From positions 5,749 to 69,748 of the forward strand of contig CAYWYJ010000002.1 in NCBI GenBank assembly GCA_964462635.1: a stretch of DNA of 64,000 nucleotides, written 5' to 3'. This stretch comes from JBFMAI01 sp964462635. Its GTDB lineage: Bacteria > Planctomycetota > Phycisphaerae > UBA1845 > Fen-1342. Position numbers and translations under genes: made by a program. The notes beneath the pieces were generated by a model. That model worked only from the letters and a program-made list of their open reading frames with translations. It ran no database searches and had not been told where the DNA came from. Positions 8,675-18,226 of this stretch are shown one piece after another (the first letter of the stretch is position 1; each line of letters starts with the position of its first letter).

Positions 8675-10084
8675 ATGCCCGCAACCGGTCTGCAAATCGA
8701 CTTCGCCAACGTTCTCGACGCCGCCGTTGGGGCCATTCACGGCTTGTCGTCGGCGGAGATTCGCCGGGCCGAGGCCCCCGTGAAGGAAGTGGTGACGCGT
8801 ATCGAGCGCGAGCGCAAGGCGGGCAAGCACCGCTACCGCGACCTGCCGGCCGACCGGGCCATGTTGCGAACGGTCCAGGCGGCTGTTCGGCGATACCAGG
8901 GCCGGTTCGAGAACCTGGTCGTTCTCGGCATCGGCGGCTCGGCACTGGGCAACATCGCGCTCCAGACCGCCCTGAATCCGCCCTACCACAACCTGCTCAC
9001 CGGCCGCACCCGGCGCGGGCCGCGGCTGTTCGTGATGGACAACGTGGACCCGGTGCAGTTCGGCAACCTCGTGGATGTGCTGGGTCCGTCGTTGAGAAGG
9101 ACGCTGTTCAACGTCATCAGCAAGTCCGGCGAGACCGCCGAAACCGCGGCCCAGTTCCTCATCACTCTCGACCTGGTGGCCAGGAAGCTCGGCAAGAAAG
9201 CGCTCACGAAGCACATGGTCGTTACCACCGACCCGGAAGGCGGCACGATGCGCGGCATCGTCGAGCAGCACGGCTTCGACGCCCTGCCCGTGCCGCCGGG
9301 CGTCGGCGGACGCTTCTCCGTGCTCTCGGCCGTCGGGCTGTTCTCGGCCGGAATGTGCGGCATCAAGATCGACAAGCTGCTGGCCGGGGCGGCGGCGATG
9401 GGGCGGCGCGTCGCGCAGTCGGCGATCGCCAAGAACCCCGCCGCCATGCTCGCCCTGCTGCTGCACGCCTTCTACGTTCGCGGAAAGCGGCTGCACGTGA
9501 TGATGCCGTACAGTTACCAGCTCAAGGACCTGGCGGACTGGTACCGGCAGCTTTGGGCGGAGAGCCTGGGCAAGTGCCGCGACCTGGACGGCCAGCCGAC
9601 GATCGCCGGGGCGACGCCGATCAAGGCCCTGGGGGCGACGGACCAGCATTCGCAGGTGCAGCTCTACCGCGAAGGCCCGAACGACAAGGTGTTCATGTTC
9701 CTGGAGGTCGAGAAGTTCGACCGCGATGTCAAGGTCCCGCGTGTCGGCGGGATGCCGGACGAGTTGGGCTACTTGCAAGGCAAGTCGCTGGGGCGACTGC
9801 TGAATGCGGAGAAGCGGGCGACGGAGGCGGCCCTGGTCGCCAGCCAGCGGCCGTGCCTGACGATCCGCTTCCCGCGCGTCAGCGAGGAAGCCGTCGGGCA
9901 GTTCATCCTGCTGTGGGAAGCCGCCACCAGCATCATGGGTTACCTGCTCCACATCGATCCCTACGACCAGCCCGCGGTCCAGCTCGGCAAGGAATACACC
10001 TTCGCCCTGATGGGCAAGCCGGGATACGACGAACAGGCCCGCTCGCTGACGCGGCCCGGGCGCAGCCGGCGGTTTACCGTGTAG
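8675..10084 (+). CDS. pgi: Glucose-6-phosphate isomerase
   Basis: Interconverts glucose 6-phosphate and fructose 6-phosphate in the cytoplasm (glycolysis and gluconeogenesis). The product is about 469 residues with the family motifs GIGGSALGN, SKSGETAET and VGGRFSVLSAVGLFSAG. The C-terminal substrate-pocket region near LWEAATSIMG is also present. Two in-frame ATGs exist, at 8669 and 8675. The GAGGAG at 8662-8667 leaves only one base before the first but seven before the second, so 8675 is chosen. The gene stands alone on the plus strand between the cyclase and coaB. Length and motifs are normal for the bacterial family; no oddities. Confidence 0.95.
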   Translation: MPATGLQIDFANVLDAAVGAIHGLSSAEIRRAEAPVKEVVTRIERERKAGKHRYRDLPADRAMLRTVQAAVRRYQGRFENLVVLGIGGSALGNIALQTALNPPYHNLLTGRTRRGPRLFVMDNVDPVQFGNLVDVLGPSLRRTLFNVISKSGETAETAAQFLITLDLVARKLGKKALTKHMVVTTDPEGGTMRGIVEQHGFDALPVPPGVGGRFSVLSAVGLFSAGMCGIKIDKLLAGAAAMGRRVAQSAIAKNPAAMLALLLHAFYVRGKRLHVMMPYSYQLKDLADWYRQLWAESLGKCRDLDGQPTIAGATPIKALGATDQHSQVQLYREGPNDKVFMFLEVEKFDRDVKVPRVGGMPDELGYLQGKSLGRLLNAEKRATEAALVASQRPCLTIRFPRVSEEAVGQFILLWEAATSIMGYLLHIDPYDQPAVQLGKEYTFALMGKPGYDEQARSLTRPGRSRRFTV

Positions 10085-10108
10085 TCGTGTAACGGCGGCC
10101 CCTCCGGC

Positions 10109-10114
10109 TATCAT
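10109..10114 (+). promoter_or_regulatory. Predicted -10 box close to the coaB start
   Basis: TATCAT ends 11 bases before the coaB ATG (10126), so the leader would be about five bases. There is no clear -35 box and no Shine-Dalgarno sequence. Confidence 0.3.
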
Positions 10115-10125
10115 GTCACGCGCTA

Positions 10126-10815
10126 ATGACGGCCCCGGATCAGGACAACTCCCCGTGCGGCCGGCGGCTGCTCGTGACCGCCGGTCCGACGCACGAGCCG
10201 ATCGACGCCGTGCGGTACATCGCCAACCGGTCGAGCGGTCGGCTGGGCGTTTGTCTGGCCGAGGCGGGCCGTGACGCGGGCTGCGACGTCACGCTGCTGC
10301 TCGGACCAGCCCCGGTCCCGCCGCCCGCCGGCGTGCGGACGTTGCGGTTTGGCTCGACCGCCGACCTGGCCGCCTTGCTCGACGAGCACTTTCCGCGGTG
10401 CGACGTGCTCATCATGGCGGCCGCCGTGGCGGACTACCGGCCGCGCCCGGCCGACGTGGCCAAGCTGCCGCGGACCGGTGAGCGATTGGTCATTGAACTG
10501 GAACCCACGCCCGACCTGGTGGCGGCGTGTGCCGCCCGCAAGCGGCCCGGGCAACGCCTCGTCGGTTTTGCGCTCGAGGCGCCGGCGGTCCTGGAAGTCC
10601 GCGCGCGTCACAAGCTGCGGGCCAAGGGACTGGATGCCGTCGTCGCCAACCCGCTGGACACGATGGGCGCGGCCGACATCCGTGCTACCGTATTCACCGC
10701 GGGCGGCGAAGTCGTGACCCCGCGCCAGGGCGTCGCGTTGGACAAGGCCGAGTTTGCTCGCTGGCTCATTCAGTGGCTGGGCGCCTCCGCACCGACCGGG
10801 GGAGGGCCACCATGA
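10126..10815 (+). CDS. coaB: Phosphopantothenate--cysteine ligase (CoaB domain only)
   Basis: Ligates cysteine to 4'-phosphopantothenate in coenzyme A synthesis. The 229-residue protein covers only the CoaB half of the usual CoaBC fusion. It has VTAGPTHEPIDAVRYIANRS at the N-terminus (the nucleotide-binding start of CoaB), the central MAAAVADYRP motif, a KRPGQRLVGFALE segment and the ANPLDTMGA loop. No flavoprotein decarboxylase (CoaC) domain precedes it, so a separate CoaC should exist elsewhere. The stop codon overlaps the ATG of the next gene as ATGA, indicating translational coupling. panB, another pantothenate/CoA pathway gene, is 35 kb away at 45717. Confidence 0.9.
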   Translation: MTAPDQDNSPCGRRLLVTAGPTHEPIDAVRYIANRSSGRLGVCLAEAGRDAGCDVTLLLGPAPVPPPAGVRTLRFGSTADLAALLDEHFPRCDVLIMAAAVADYRPRPADVAKLPRTGERLVIELEPTPDLVAACAARKRPGQRLVGFALEAPAVLEVRARHKLRAKGLDAVVANPLDTMGAADIRATVFTAGGEVVTPRQGVALDKAEFARWLIQWLGASAPTGGGPP

Positions 10816-12920
10816 CGCCGGACGACGCCGTGTCGCAGGCCGCACATGAAGCCGAACGACAGCGCCGGCGACTGGCGGAAGCCCGCGCCGAAGCGCTGGA
10901 GACCGAATTGCGGTTCTGTCAGGCGGAGCTGCGGCGGCGCCGCGAGGAAGTGCGTTACCAGCTCGGCGACGCGCTGGTCCGCGCCGTGCGGCCCTCGCTC
11001 GACACCCTGAAGCTCCCCGTCCGCCTGTGGCGGCTGCTGTGTCTCGGCTTGCAGCGTCGCCGGCAACGCGGGCAAGCTCTGGCCGCGGAGGAGCACGCCG
11101 GCCCGACCACTCCCCCCCCTCTTAGGGAGGGGTTGGGGGGGGGGCGGACCACTCCATCCGCGCCGCTCGCCGCCGTCGCGCCCCGTGGTGACACGGGCTC
11201 CGTCGGCGAATGGCCCGCGACGCCGGTCGGCCCCGCCTTCGACCCGGTCCCGCTGGTCTCGGAGCCCTTTGGCCGGGCGCCGCCCGAGCTGCGCCGACGC
11301 CGCGATCTGCGCATCGCGGCGGTCACCGACGAGTTCTCCTGGTGGGCTTGGCAATTCGAGGCGGACGTGTACACGTTCACGCCGCGGTCCTGGCGCGAGG
11401 TGCTGGAGGAACAGCCGCCGCACTTGCTGCTGGTCGAGTCCGCCTGGGCGGGGTTCAGCGACACCTGGCGGTTTCAAGTGCAGGACCTGGGCCGGTGGCC
11501 GGAGATCGTGCCGCGTTACGCGTTGCCGGAACTGGTCGCGTGGTGTCGCGCGCGCGGCATTCCCACGACGTTCTACAACAAGGAAGACCCGCCGAACTTC
11601 GCCCACTTCGTCGATGCGGCCCGGCTGTTTGACTTCGTGTTCACGTCGGACGCCGACTGCCTTCCGGCGTATCGACGACACCTGGGGCACGAGCGCGTGT
11701 TCGCGTTGCCGTTCGCCGCCCAGCCACGGCTGCACAATCCGGGGTGGGCGGGGCCGCGCGACGGGGCGGTGGCCTTCGCCGGCACGTGGTACCGCGAGCG
11801 GCACACGCGGCGTCAGGACGCGGCGGCGGCGATCCTGCGGCCCGCCCTGGAGTTCGGCCTGCACATCTACGACCGCATGGCGGCCAGCGACGATCCGCAG
11901 TACGAGTGGCCGGCGGCGTACCGGCCGGCGTTGCGCGGCCGGCTGCCGTACGCCCGGATGCTGACGGCCTACAAACGCTACCGGGTGTTCCTGAACATCA
12001 ACAGCGTGGCCGATTCGCCCACGATGTTCGCCCGCCGCGTGTTCGAGCTGCTCGCCTGCGGCACGCCGGTGATTAGTTCGCCCTCCCGCGGCATCGTCGA
12101 ACTGCTGGGCGAGGACCTTGTGCTCCTGAGCGCGGATGAGGCGACGACGCGGCGGTGCCTAGAGCGCTTGCTGGGCGACGACGAATACCGCGAACGGCTG
12201 GCCTGGCGTGGCCAGCGGCGGGTGTTCGCGGAGCACACGTATGCGCACCGGCTTGCCGCGATTCTCGACGCCGTCGGCCTCCGTTTGGCCGCGGAAACCC
12301 TGCCCGCGATAACGATGCTGGCGGCCGTCGCGGACGAGGATGATCTGCGGGGAGCGTGGGAGAACTATCGCCGGCAGACGTACCCACGCAAGCGGCTGCT
12401 GGTGTGCGCCGTGCAGTCGGCGGCGGTGGCGGGGCTGGAACGCGTTGCCGGGGGCGATTCAGCGGTCGCCGCCGTCGTCGCGGAGGGGGCGTCGTGGTCG
12501 CGGGCCTGTGCGGCCGCCGTGGCGAGATGCCGCGAGGGCCATGTGGCGGCCGTCCACCCGCGCCATTTCTACGGTCCCGACTATCTGACGGATTATGCGC
12601 ACGCCACTTTGTACGCCGCCGCGCCCGCGATCGGCAAAGCGAGCTACTACGGCGTCGCGGCCGATGGTGACCTGCACGTCGTAAACCCTGGTCAGGAATG
12701 CCGCGTTGCGGCACCCGTCCAACCGTGGACACTGTGCGTGCCGGCGGGCCTCGTCGCCGCGTTGGCGGAACGACTTGATCACGCCGCCACGCCGGAGGCG
12801 TGGTGGGCCGCGCTACTCACGCACATCGCGGTCGTGTATTCCGCCGACCGCTTTAACTATGTGGAGAGCGTGGCCAAGGAGAGGGTCCGGCCGGAGACCG
12901 CCGCGGCGGTCGTGGTCTGA
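10812..12920 (+). CDS. CgeB-like glycosyltransferase with degenerate second transferase domain
   Basis: Starts at the ATG at 10812, which overlaps the coaB stop and follows GGAGGG. The 702-residue product has an N-terminal coiled-coil stretch (about 5-45). Residues about 150-480 resemble the CgeB / GT1-like family, with EFSWWAWQFEADVYTFTP, YNKEDPPNFAHFVDAA, FTSDADC, NINSVADSPTMFARRVFELL and ACGTPVISSPSRGIVELLG; the last segment is the nucleotide-sugar-binding region. The last 200 residues look like a GT2-type fold lacking obvious DxD acids. Residues about 97-127 are encoded by repeat DNA (11107-11147) and are probably not part of the ancestral protein. Such proteins typically decorate surface glycans. 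Acceptor and sugar are unknown. Confidence 0.75.
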   Translation: MTPDDAVSQAAHEAERQRRRLAEARAEALETELRFCQAELRRRREEVRYQLGDALVRAVRPSLDTLKLPVRLWRLLCLGLQRRRQRGQALAAEEHAGPTTPPPLREGLGGGRTTPSAPLAAVAPRGDTGSVGEWPATPVGPAFDPVPLVSEPFGRAPPELRRRRDLRIAAVTDEFSWWAWQFEADVYTFTPRSWREVLEEQPPHLLLVESAWAGFSDTWRFQVQDLGRWPEIVPRYALPELVAWCRARGIPTTFYNKEDPPNFAHFVDAARLFDFVFTSDADCLPAYRRHLGHERVFALPFAAQPRLHNPGWAGPRDGAVAFAGTWYRERHTRRQDAAAAILRPALEFGLHIYDRMAASDDPQYEWPAAYRPALRGRLPYARMLTAYKRYRVFLNINSVADSPTMFARRVFELLACGTPVISSPSRGIVELLGEDLVLLSADEATTRRCLERLLGDDEYRERLAWRGQRRVFAEHTYAHRLAAILDAVGLRLAAETLPAITMLAAVADEDDLRGAWENYRRQTYPRKRLLVCAVQSAAVAGLERVAGGDSAVAAVVAEGASWSRACAAAVARCREGHVAAVHPRHFYGPDYLTDYAHATLYAAAPAIGKASYYGVAADGDLHVVNPGQECRVAAPVQPWTLCVPAGLVAALAERLDHAATPEAWWAALLTHIAVVYSADRFNYVESVAKERVRPETAAAVVV
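11107..11147. repeat. Truncated family B-like repeat inside the glycosyltransferase gene
   Basis: A pyrimidine-rich arm, CCCCCCCTCTTAGGGAGGGG, is followed by TTGGGGGGGGGG. It resembles the GAGGGGTTGGGGGAGGG part of family B and lies in frame in a linker before the transferase domain. Confidence 0.5.
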
Positions 12921-12950
12921 GGCGCCTGGGGCGAACGTGGCGGCTGGAGT

Positions 12951-15263
12951 CTATTGGGCCGCGGCCGGGAGATACTGGTTCAGCCCGCGCAGGATTTTCT
13001 CCACGTCCGCCGACCGCAGCCGGAAGATGCGCCGCTCCGCGGGCAGCCCCGCGCGGCGTGGCAGGTCCCCGGGCTGCTCCTGCGTCAGGTTCATGACCAC
13101 TTCAGTCCCGTCGGTCAGCTCGATCCGGACCGACGCGGGGGCGGACTCCAGGCCCGCCGCCGCCAGGTCGCCGTCGTGGTATGCCAGCCACGTTTCGACG
13201 CGCAGCTCCGACAGGTCATGCACGAAGTCCTGCACCTTCTTCTGGTCCAGGGCGACGAAGGGGTCGGGCACGTAGATCCAGCGTTCGCCCTGGCGGGCCA
13301 GCTCCAGCGTCCCGCCGGTGGCGACGACCTGGACCCGTTGCGCTGCGTCGGCGGTGAACGCGAACACCCGCGGCTCGATCAGCTCGGCCGTCAGCGACTG
13401 CCAGACCGATTCGTCGAGTTCATAGATGAGCGGGTCTTCGTCGCGGCGCGCGTAGCCCACGCCGTTGGCCCGCCCCACCCGCAGCACGTGCGACACGGCG
13501 CCCGCGGCCTCCGGTGACGCGGGGACGGTCGTCGCGGCCGGGGCGGTCACGTCGAAACGGACGGTCGCGGCCGGCGGTTCCAGACCGTAGCGCGCGGGCT
13601 CGTCACGGGCCACCACGTTGCGGGCCCGCAGCCGTGCCAGGTCTTGCGCCAGCGCGCGGGCGGCGGCCACGTTCAACGGGGTGTCGGCCGGCTCGCGCAA
13701 CGCCCACCCCTCTCCGTCGCGTTCAATGAGGAACGCCCCGCCATCCCGCTCCACTCGGACGCGCTGCACGCGCTCCAGCGCGTAGCCGAAGACCTCCCGC
13801 GAGCGCAGCGACAGCGGATTCACCGCCAGGCGGGCCGCCTGGGCCTCGCTCACCACCACGACCCCGGGCTGGTCGGCAAGCTGAACGTATGCGTTTCGCC
13901 CGCTGGCCGTCGCGCCGCCGATCCGCAGCACCAACGGCGTCACCCGGCCCGTCGCCGCGATCGACAGCTCGGCCCGCGGCGCGTCCAGGCCGTAGGCGGC
14001 GGGCGCCTCCGGCTCGTCAATGGTGCTGATCGCGCTCAGGTCCTCGATGGCGGTGACGAAGTCCTTGACGGCGTCGTCATCCAGCTCGCCGGCGTCACCG
14101 ACGCCGCGCCACGTCCCATCGCTCTTGCGCAACACCGTGGTCTGCCCGGCCAGCGTCAGGCTGATCTCGGTCAGATCGGCCGCCTTCAGCCGCGTGACCC
14201 GCGGGTCGCGCAGCTCGTTGAGGTTCGGCACCAGCCCGGTCACCTCGCCGGCCCCGACCGCGACCACGGCCGGTCCGGCGTCGGTCTGCGCGTAACGCCG
14301 CTCGTTCTTCAGGTCCGCGAACCCCCCAATCCGCACAACGTGCGTCTGCGTATCGATCCGGACTTCGGCCGGCTGTGTCTCGGCGGCCTCGGCGGGCGCC
14401 GTCGTCACCGTCCGGCGGTGTTCGGTCGTCAGCGTGACGGTCAGGAACGGCTCGTCCAAACCGTACGGGGTGAGCGAAGTGGGCGCCTCCTCGACAAAGT
14501 CGGCCGCCTGCATCATGGACAGCGGCGACAGCAGCTTCGAGCGGAGCTTGGCCCCGTCCGCATAGGCCCGCGTCGGCTCATTGATGACCCACTCCTCACC
14601 CGAACGCGAAAAGTCATACGTGCGGCCGTCGTGCTCAATACGGGCCCGCACCACCTCATCCGGTTTGAAACGCAGCAGGCGCTTGGCCCGGTAGTCCTGG
14701 ATGCGCTCCTGGACCTGCGGCCGCAGGTCGCGCGCCACGATGTGAATGGTGGGACGCTCGGCCAGCCGCACGTACGTGTCGTTGGACATCGCCGCCTTCC
14801 TGCCGATCTGCACGCCGATGCGCTTCCCCTGCGTGTCCACCAGCGTGATCGTGGCGGCCGGCGGTTCCAGCCCCGCGTCGGCGGCGCTCGGCGCTCCCGC
14901 CGCTCCCGGCTCGAACCGACTCTGCGATTGCAGGCCGGTCAACGTGCGGATCAGCCCGCTCACCTTGAAGTTCTCGGCCTGGGCGGCGAGCGGTTCCAGC
15001 ATGCGCCAGTCTGGCTCAACCCCCGCCTCCGCGCTGGCCGCCGGTCGTTCGAGGACCAGCCGCGGCTGGTTCGGCCGCTCCACCTCGACTCGCACGATGT
15101 CCTCGTCCTTCGGGCGCGGGTCGAGCAGGTCCGTCGTCGCCGGCGTCCGTGGGGACGGCGGCGGCTCCAGGTCGGCCGGCGTCCGTCCGCGTGGAAACAG
15201 CAGCCACACCAGGCCGACCAAGATGAGCAGCCCCAGCAGCAGTCCGGTGGTCTTGAAGTTCAT
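12951..15263 (-). CDS. DUF4340 domain protein of a gliding-type ABC exporter operon
   Basis: The 770-residue product has an N-terminal membrane anchor (MNFKTTGLLLGLLILVGLVWLLF) followed by repeated DUF4340 modules. These are recognisable by recurring segments such as YDFSRSGEEWVINEP, TWRGVGDAGELDDDAV and GEGWALREPADTPLN. The gene begins six bases after the stop of the GldG-like gene and is the last of a four-gene minus-strand operon. DUF4340 proteins regularly accompany GldG-type ABC auxiliary proteins, where they are thought to act on the outer face of the inner membrane. The transported substrate is unknown. It converges with the glycosyltransferase gene across 30 bases. Confidence 0.82.
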   Translation of the reverse strand: MNFKTTGLLLGLLILVGLVWLLFPRGRTPADLEPPPSPRTPATTDLLDPRPKDEDIVRVEVERPNQPRLVLERPAASAEAGVEPDWRMLEPLAAQAENFKVSGLIRTLTGLQSQSRFEPGAAGAPSAADAGLEPPAATITLVDTQGKRIGVQIGRKAAMSNDTYVRLAERPTIHIVARDLRPQVQERIQDYRAKRLLRFKPDEVVRARIEHDGRTYDFSRSGEEWVINEPTRAYADGAKLRSKLLSPLSMMQAADFVEEAPTSLTPYGLDEPFLTVTLTTEHRRTVTTAPAEAAETQPAEVRIDTQTHVVRIGGFADLKNERRYAQTDAGPAVVAVGAGEVTGLVPNLNELRDPRVTRLKAADLTEISLTLAGQTTVLRKSDGTWRGVGDAGELDDDAVKDFVTAIEDLSAISTIDEPEAPAAYGLDAPRAELSIAATGRVTPLVLRIGGATASGRNAYVQLADQPGVVVVSEAQAARLAVNPLSLRSREVFGYALERVQRVRVERDGGAFLIERDGEGWALREPADTPLNVAAARALAQDLARLRARNVVARDEPARYGLEPPAATVRFDVTAPAATTVPASPEAAGAVSHVLRVGRANGVGYARRDEDPLIYELDESVWQSLTAELIEPRVFAFTADAAQRVQVVATGGTLELARQGERWIYVPDPFVALDQKKVQDFVHDLSELRVETWLAYHDGDLAAAGLESAPASVRIELTDGTEVVMNLTQEQPGDLPRRAGLPAERRIFRLRSADVEKILRGLNQYLPAAAQ

Positions 15264-15269
15264 GCCCCG

Positions 15270-17489
15270 TTACCTCCGCCGCACAAACCACACCCCCAGC
15301 CCCACGACCAGGGCCACCGCCGGCCACACCCCGACCAGCATCCACGGCAGGACGGCCGCGGTGGACTCGCTGAGATTGCTCAGCCGCGGCAGCTCCGCGC
15401 GCCGCGGACCCACCGCGATGCGGTCCGCCTCTCCGGTCAACCAGTGCAGCGCGTTGATGAGCAAGTCGCTATTGGCCGGGTAGAGCGTGCCCAGCACCAG
15501 CGCGTTGCCGACCTGTTGGAGTCCCGTGGCCTGCGCGATGGTGTCGCTCGCGAACAGCTCGCTGCCGAAGACCACGACTTTCTGCCCCGCCTCGTTCGTC
15601 GCGGCCACCGCCAGGGGAAACGGCGCGGCGATGTCGGCCGGGCCCGGCCGGATACCCTGGCGTCGCTTGAGCTGGTCCTCGATCTGATTCAGGTCGCCGC
15701 AGGCCCAGGCGTCCACCGTGTCGCGCAGCTCCGCGACCGTCTCGATGGTCAGGCCCGTCGGCCGGCTCGCCGCCGGGGCCACGCGCAGCGGACAGGCCAG
15801 CACCAGCGCGGCGCGGTCGGTCTTCAGCGGGGCCCCGATGGCATGATCGGTGAAGCGCAGCACATTGTCCGTCGTCAGGAGCTGCGGCTGCCGCCCGGCG
15901 GGGACCCACTCGCCCGGTTTCTCCGGGTGCGGCATGAAGCTCAGGCACAACGCCTGGTTCACCACCTCAATCCCCCACGTCGACTTCAAATAGTCGCCGA
16001 AGTCGTACGGCGGGCCGGCGCCCGGGATGGGGAGTTCCGGCGGACGCCAGCCGGCCATGAACACGGCCCGGCCGGCGGCGGCGACCGCGTTCAGGATGAT
16101 CTGCCGGTCTTCGTCGCTGAGGGTCGGTGGCGGCATTGGGTTGCGCGGATCGCGCGGCGCGGGTTCCGGTGCGAAGATGACGTAGACGGTGCGGGCCGCC
16201 CCCTCGACCGTCGGCGGGGACTTCTCCTCCGCGACGTTCCATTCCGCGGTCTGGAAGTTGGCCTTCTCCAGGAGGTAGTTCAGCTCCTGATACGGCGCCC
16301 GCGGCAACTGCCGCAGGTTCATCATGTTCATCTGGCTGAAATCGGGTGTCAGCAGCGGCGTGCCCCCCACGCGCACGAAGACCACCGCCGTCTTCTCTTT
16401 CTGCGTCAGTTGGAGAATGGCCGACGAGATCGCGGCCTCGCCCGCGAAGACGCGGTCCTCGCCGTCGGGGCCGACCGGGGCGTCGGGGGCGGCGGGCGTG
16501 GGCCACAGGTCCCAGAACGGGATGACACGGGCTTCGCGCTCGCTTTCGACGAGCACGGGCGGACTGGTGCGCCAGCGTGTCAGCCCGTTGTAGAGCTCCT
16601 CGACCTTCACGTCCTTCAGGTCCTTGGTCTGGTCCAGGAGTCCGCGGACGGCGGTGAGCACGGGCTCATAGCGGGCGGAAGCCTGCTGGAAGAACCCGCG
16701 CAGCTCGTCGGGCAACCCGGGCAGCGACAAGCCCTCGCCGCCCATCCACGCCGCCGCGTTTTGCAGCAGCAGTTCCACGTCGCCGAGGTACTGGCGGGCG
16801 TCGCGGACGGCTTGCCCGAACCGCGGCACTTCGCTCTTTTGCAGTTCGTCGAGCGTCCGCACGATGTCCTGCGCGTCGCGGGCGATCTCGCGGAAGTTGT
16901 TGCGGATGATGGCCAGATTGCGCTGCCGCGCCAGCGTCGGCTCGGCCTGCATCAGCTCATCCAGCCGGGCGAACTCCGCGGCCCCCAGCGACTGAACCTG
17001 GCTGTTGACCGGCCCGAAGGCGGCCAGGGCCTCCTGGTGCGGGCGGGCCTCGTCGCGGTAGGCCGGCAGCTCCAGCAACCGCTGGAGCAGCTTGTCGGTC
17101 TCGGCCTTCTGGAGCGACGGGTCCAGCAGGTACGTGCTGACCCGCGCCCCGCCGGCCTGCTCATACAGCTCCAGCAGGTCCTGCAACGCCCGCCGGCGAC
17201 GCTGCCCCAGCACATCGCGCTTGTCCGGCTCGGCAAACACCCCGGTGATGCGGATGTTCAGGTCCAGCCCGCGGAGCAGCTGCACCGAACGCGAGCTCAG
17301 GCTGTTGCGCCCGGTCCCCGTCAGATCCGCTTGCGCCGGGAACCGCCCGCCGAGCCAGATCACCACCACGCACACCAGAACGGCCAGCCCGATCTGCACG
17401 AGCACGTTGACGCCGAACAGCAGCCGGCGTCGCGGCGCGTCGAGGGGCCGGGGAGCCGCGGGCCCCGTCGTGGGGACGCTTACCGCCAT
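15270..17489 (-). CDS. GldG-like ABC transporter auxiliary protein
   Basis: 739 residues from the ATG at 17489, which lies inside the last codons of the permease gene (ten-base overlap) and follows GGAG. There is one membrane helix near the N-terminus (about 28-50) and another at the extreme C-terminus (about 705-735). A large periplasmic region between them is typical of the GldG / ABC_transp_aux family, with the early motif QADLTGTGRNSLSSRSVQLL matching the 'Ldlt...ysLS..t...l..l' start of that family. The central part (about 190-320) is predicted to be helical. It forms an operon with the ATPase, permease and DUF4340 genes. Despite the name, these systems are widespread in non-gliding bacteria. 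Confidence 0.85.
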   Translation of the reverse strand: MAVSVPTTGPAAPRPLDAPRRRLLFGVNVLVQIGLAVLVCVVVIWLGGRFPAQADLTGTGRNSLSSRSVQLLRGLDLNIRITGVFAEPDKRDVLGQRRRRALQDLLELYEQAGGARVSTYLLDPSLQKAETDKLLQRLLELPAYRDEARPHQEALAAFGPVNSQVQSLGAAEFARLDELMQAEPTLARQRNLAIIRNNFREIARDAQDIVRTLDELQKSEVPRFGQAVRDARQYLGDVELLLQNAAAWMGGEGLSLPGLPDELRGFFQQASARYEPVLTAVRGLLDQTKDLKDVKVEELYNGLTRWRTSPPVLVESEREARVIPFWDLWPTPAAPDAPVGPDGEDRVFAGEAAISSAILQLTQKEKTAVVFVRVGGTPLLTPDFSQMNMMNLRQLPRAPYQELNYLLEKANFQTAEWNVAEEKSPPTVEGAARTVYVIFAPEPAPRDPRNPMPPPTLSDEDRQIILNAVAAAGRAVFMAGWRPPELPIPGAGPPYDFGDYLKSTWGIEVVNQALCLSFMPHPEKPGEWVPAGRQPQLLTTDNVLRFTDHAIGAPLKTDRAALVLACPLRVAPAASRPTGLTIETVAELRDTVDAWACGDLNQIEDQLKRRQGIRPGPADIAAPFPLAVAATNEAGQKVVVFGSELFASDTIAQATGLQQVGNALVLGTLYPANSDLLINALHWLTGEADRIAVGPRRAELPRLSNLSESTAAVLPWMLVGVWPAVALVVGLGVWFVRRR

Positions 17490-18202
17490 CGTCGTGACTC
17501 CACCACCTTGACCGTAAGGAACAGGAACAACGCCGCGACGGCCAGGAAGAAGACCACCGCGTCGGTTTCGACCTGCCCGCGGGCGAACTGCGCGAAGCGG
17601 CCCATGATGTTGAGCTGGGCCAGGACTTCCCGCTGCCAGCCCTCGAACTGACGCACCAGGTTGTAGACCGACAGCACCAGCAGCATCAGCGGCATGGCGC
17701 CCAGCATCCACGCGACCGCCTGGTCGCGCGTCAGGCTGCTGGCGAACAGGCTGTACGCCGCGAACGCCACCCCGACGAGCACGAGCCCGAGGTACGTCGC
17801 CAGCACCTCGCCCCAATCGGGGTTGCCGAACACTTCCATCAGCAGCGGGTAGACAAGCGTGCCGGCCAGCAGCACGCCGTAGAATCCCAGCGTGGCCACA
17901 TACTTGCCCAGCACCACCGCCGCGTCCGACACCGGGGCGGTCATCAGGGTCTCGAAGGTCCCGCTGCGGTATTCCTCGCTCAGCGCCCGCATCGTCATCG
18001 CCGGCACCACCAGCGTCAGGACGAACGGCGCCCACATGAAGATGTCCCGCAGCGTGGCCGGCTTGCCGGGGCCGAAGGCCTCCGCGTTCCAGATCGCGAT
18101 CGCCCCCGTCACCAGCCAGAAGCCCGCGAGCACGATGTAGCCGACCGGCGAGCAGAACAGTGACAGCAGTTCGCGTTGTGCAATAGCCAGCGTGTGGCGC
18201 AT
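17480..18202 (-). CDS. ABC-2 type permease (GldF-like)
   Basis: A 240-residue membrane protein with six hydrophobic segments and the ABC-2 permease signature MRALSEEYRSGTFETLMTAP, followed by a conserved lysine in VLGKYVA. The N-terminus (MRHTLAIAQRELLSLFCSPV) is typical of exporter permeases with a short cytoplasmic amphipathic start. It lies 24 bases downstream of the ATPase gene and overlaps the GldG-like gene, so the three products probably form one complex at the cytoplasmic membrane. The cargo is unknown. Confidence 0.88.
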   Translation of the reverse strand: MRHTLAIAQRELLSLFCSPVGYIVLAGFWLVTGAIAIWNAEAFGPGKPATLRDIFMWAPFVLTLVVPAMTMRALSEEYRSGTFETLMTAPVSDAAVVLGKYVATLGFYGVLLAGTLVYPLLMEVFGNPDWGEVLATYLGLVLVGVAFAAYSLFASSLTRDQAVAWMLGAMPLMLLVLSVYNLVRQFEGWQREVLAQLNIMGRFAQFARGQVETDAVVFFLAVAALFLFLTVKVVESRRWR

Positions 18203-18226
18203 GGCCGGTCCCTCACCTCCCCGTCA

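Noticed and set aside
6644..10114. Very long open frame antisense to the cyclase and pgi genes (and similar ones at 13-2424 and 13644-17651)
   Set aside because: High-GC coding DNA produces long antisense frames. The products are rich in Arg, His and Gln with no domain resemblance, and they overlap firmly identified genes.
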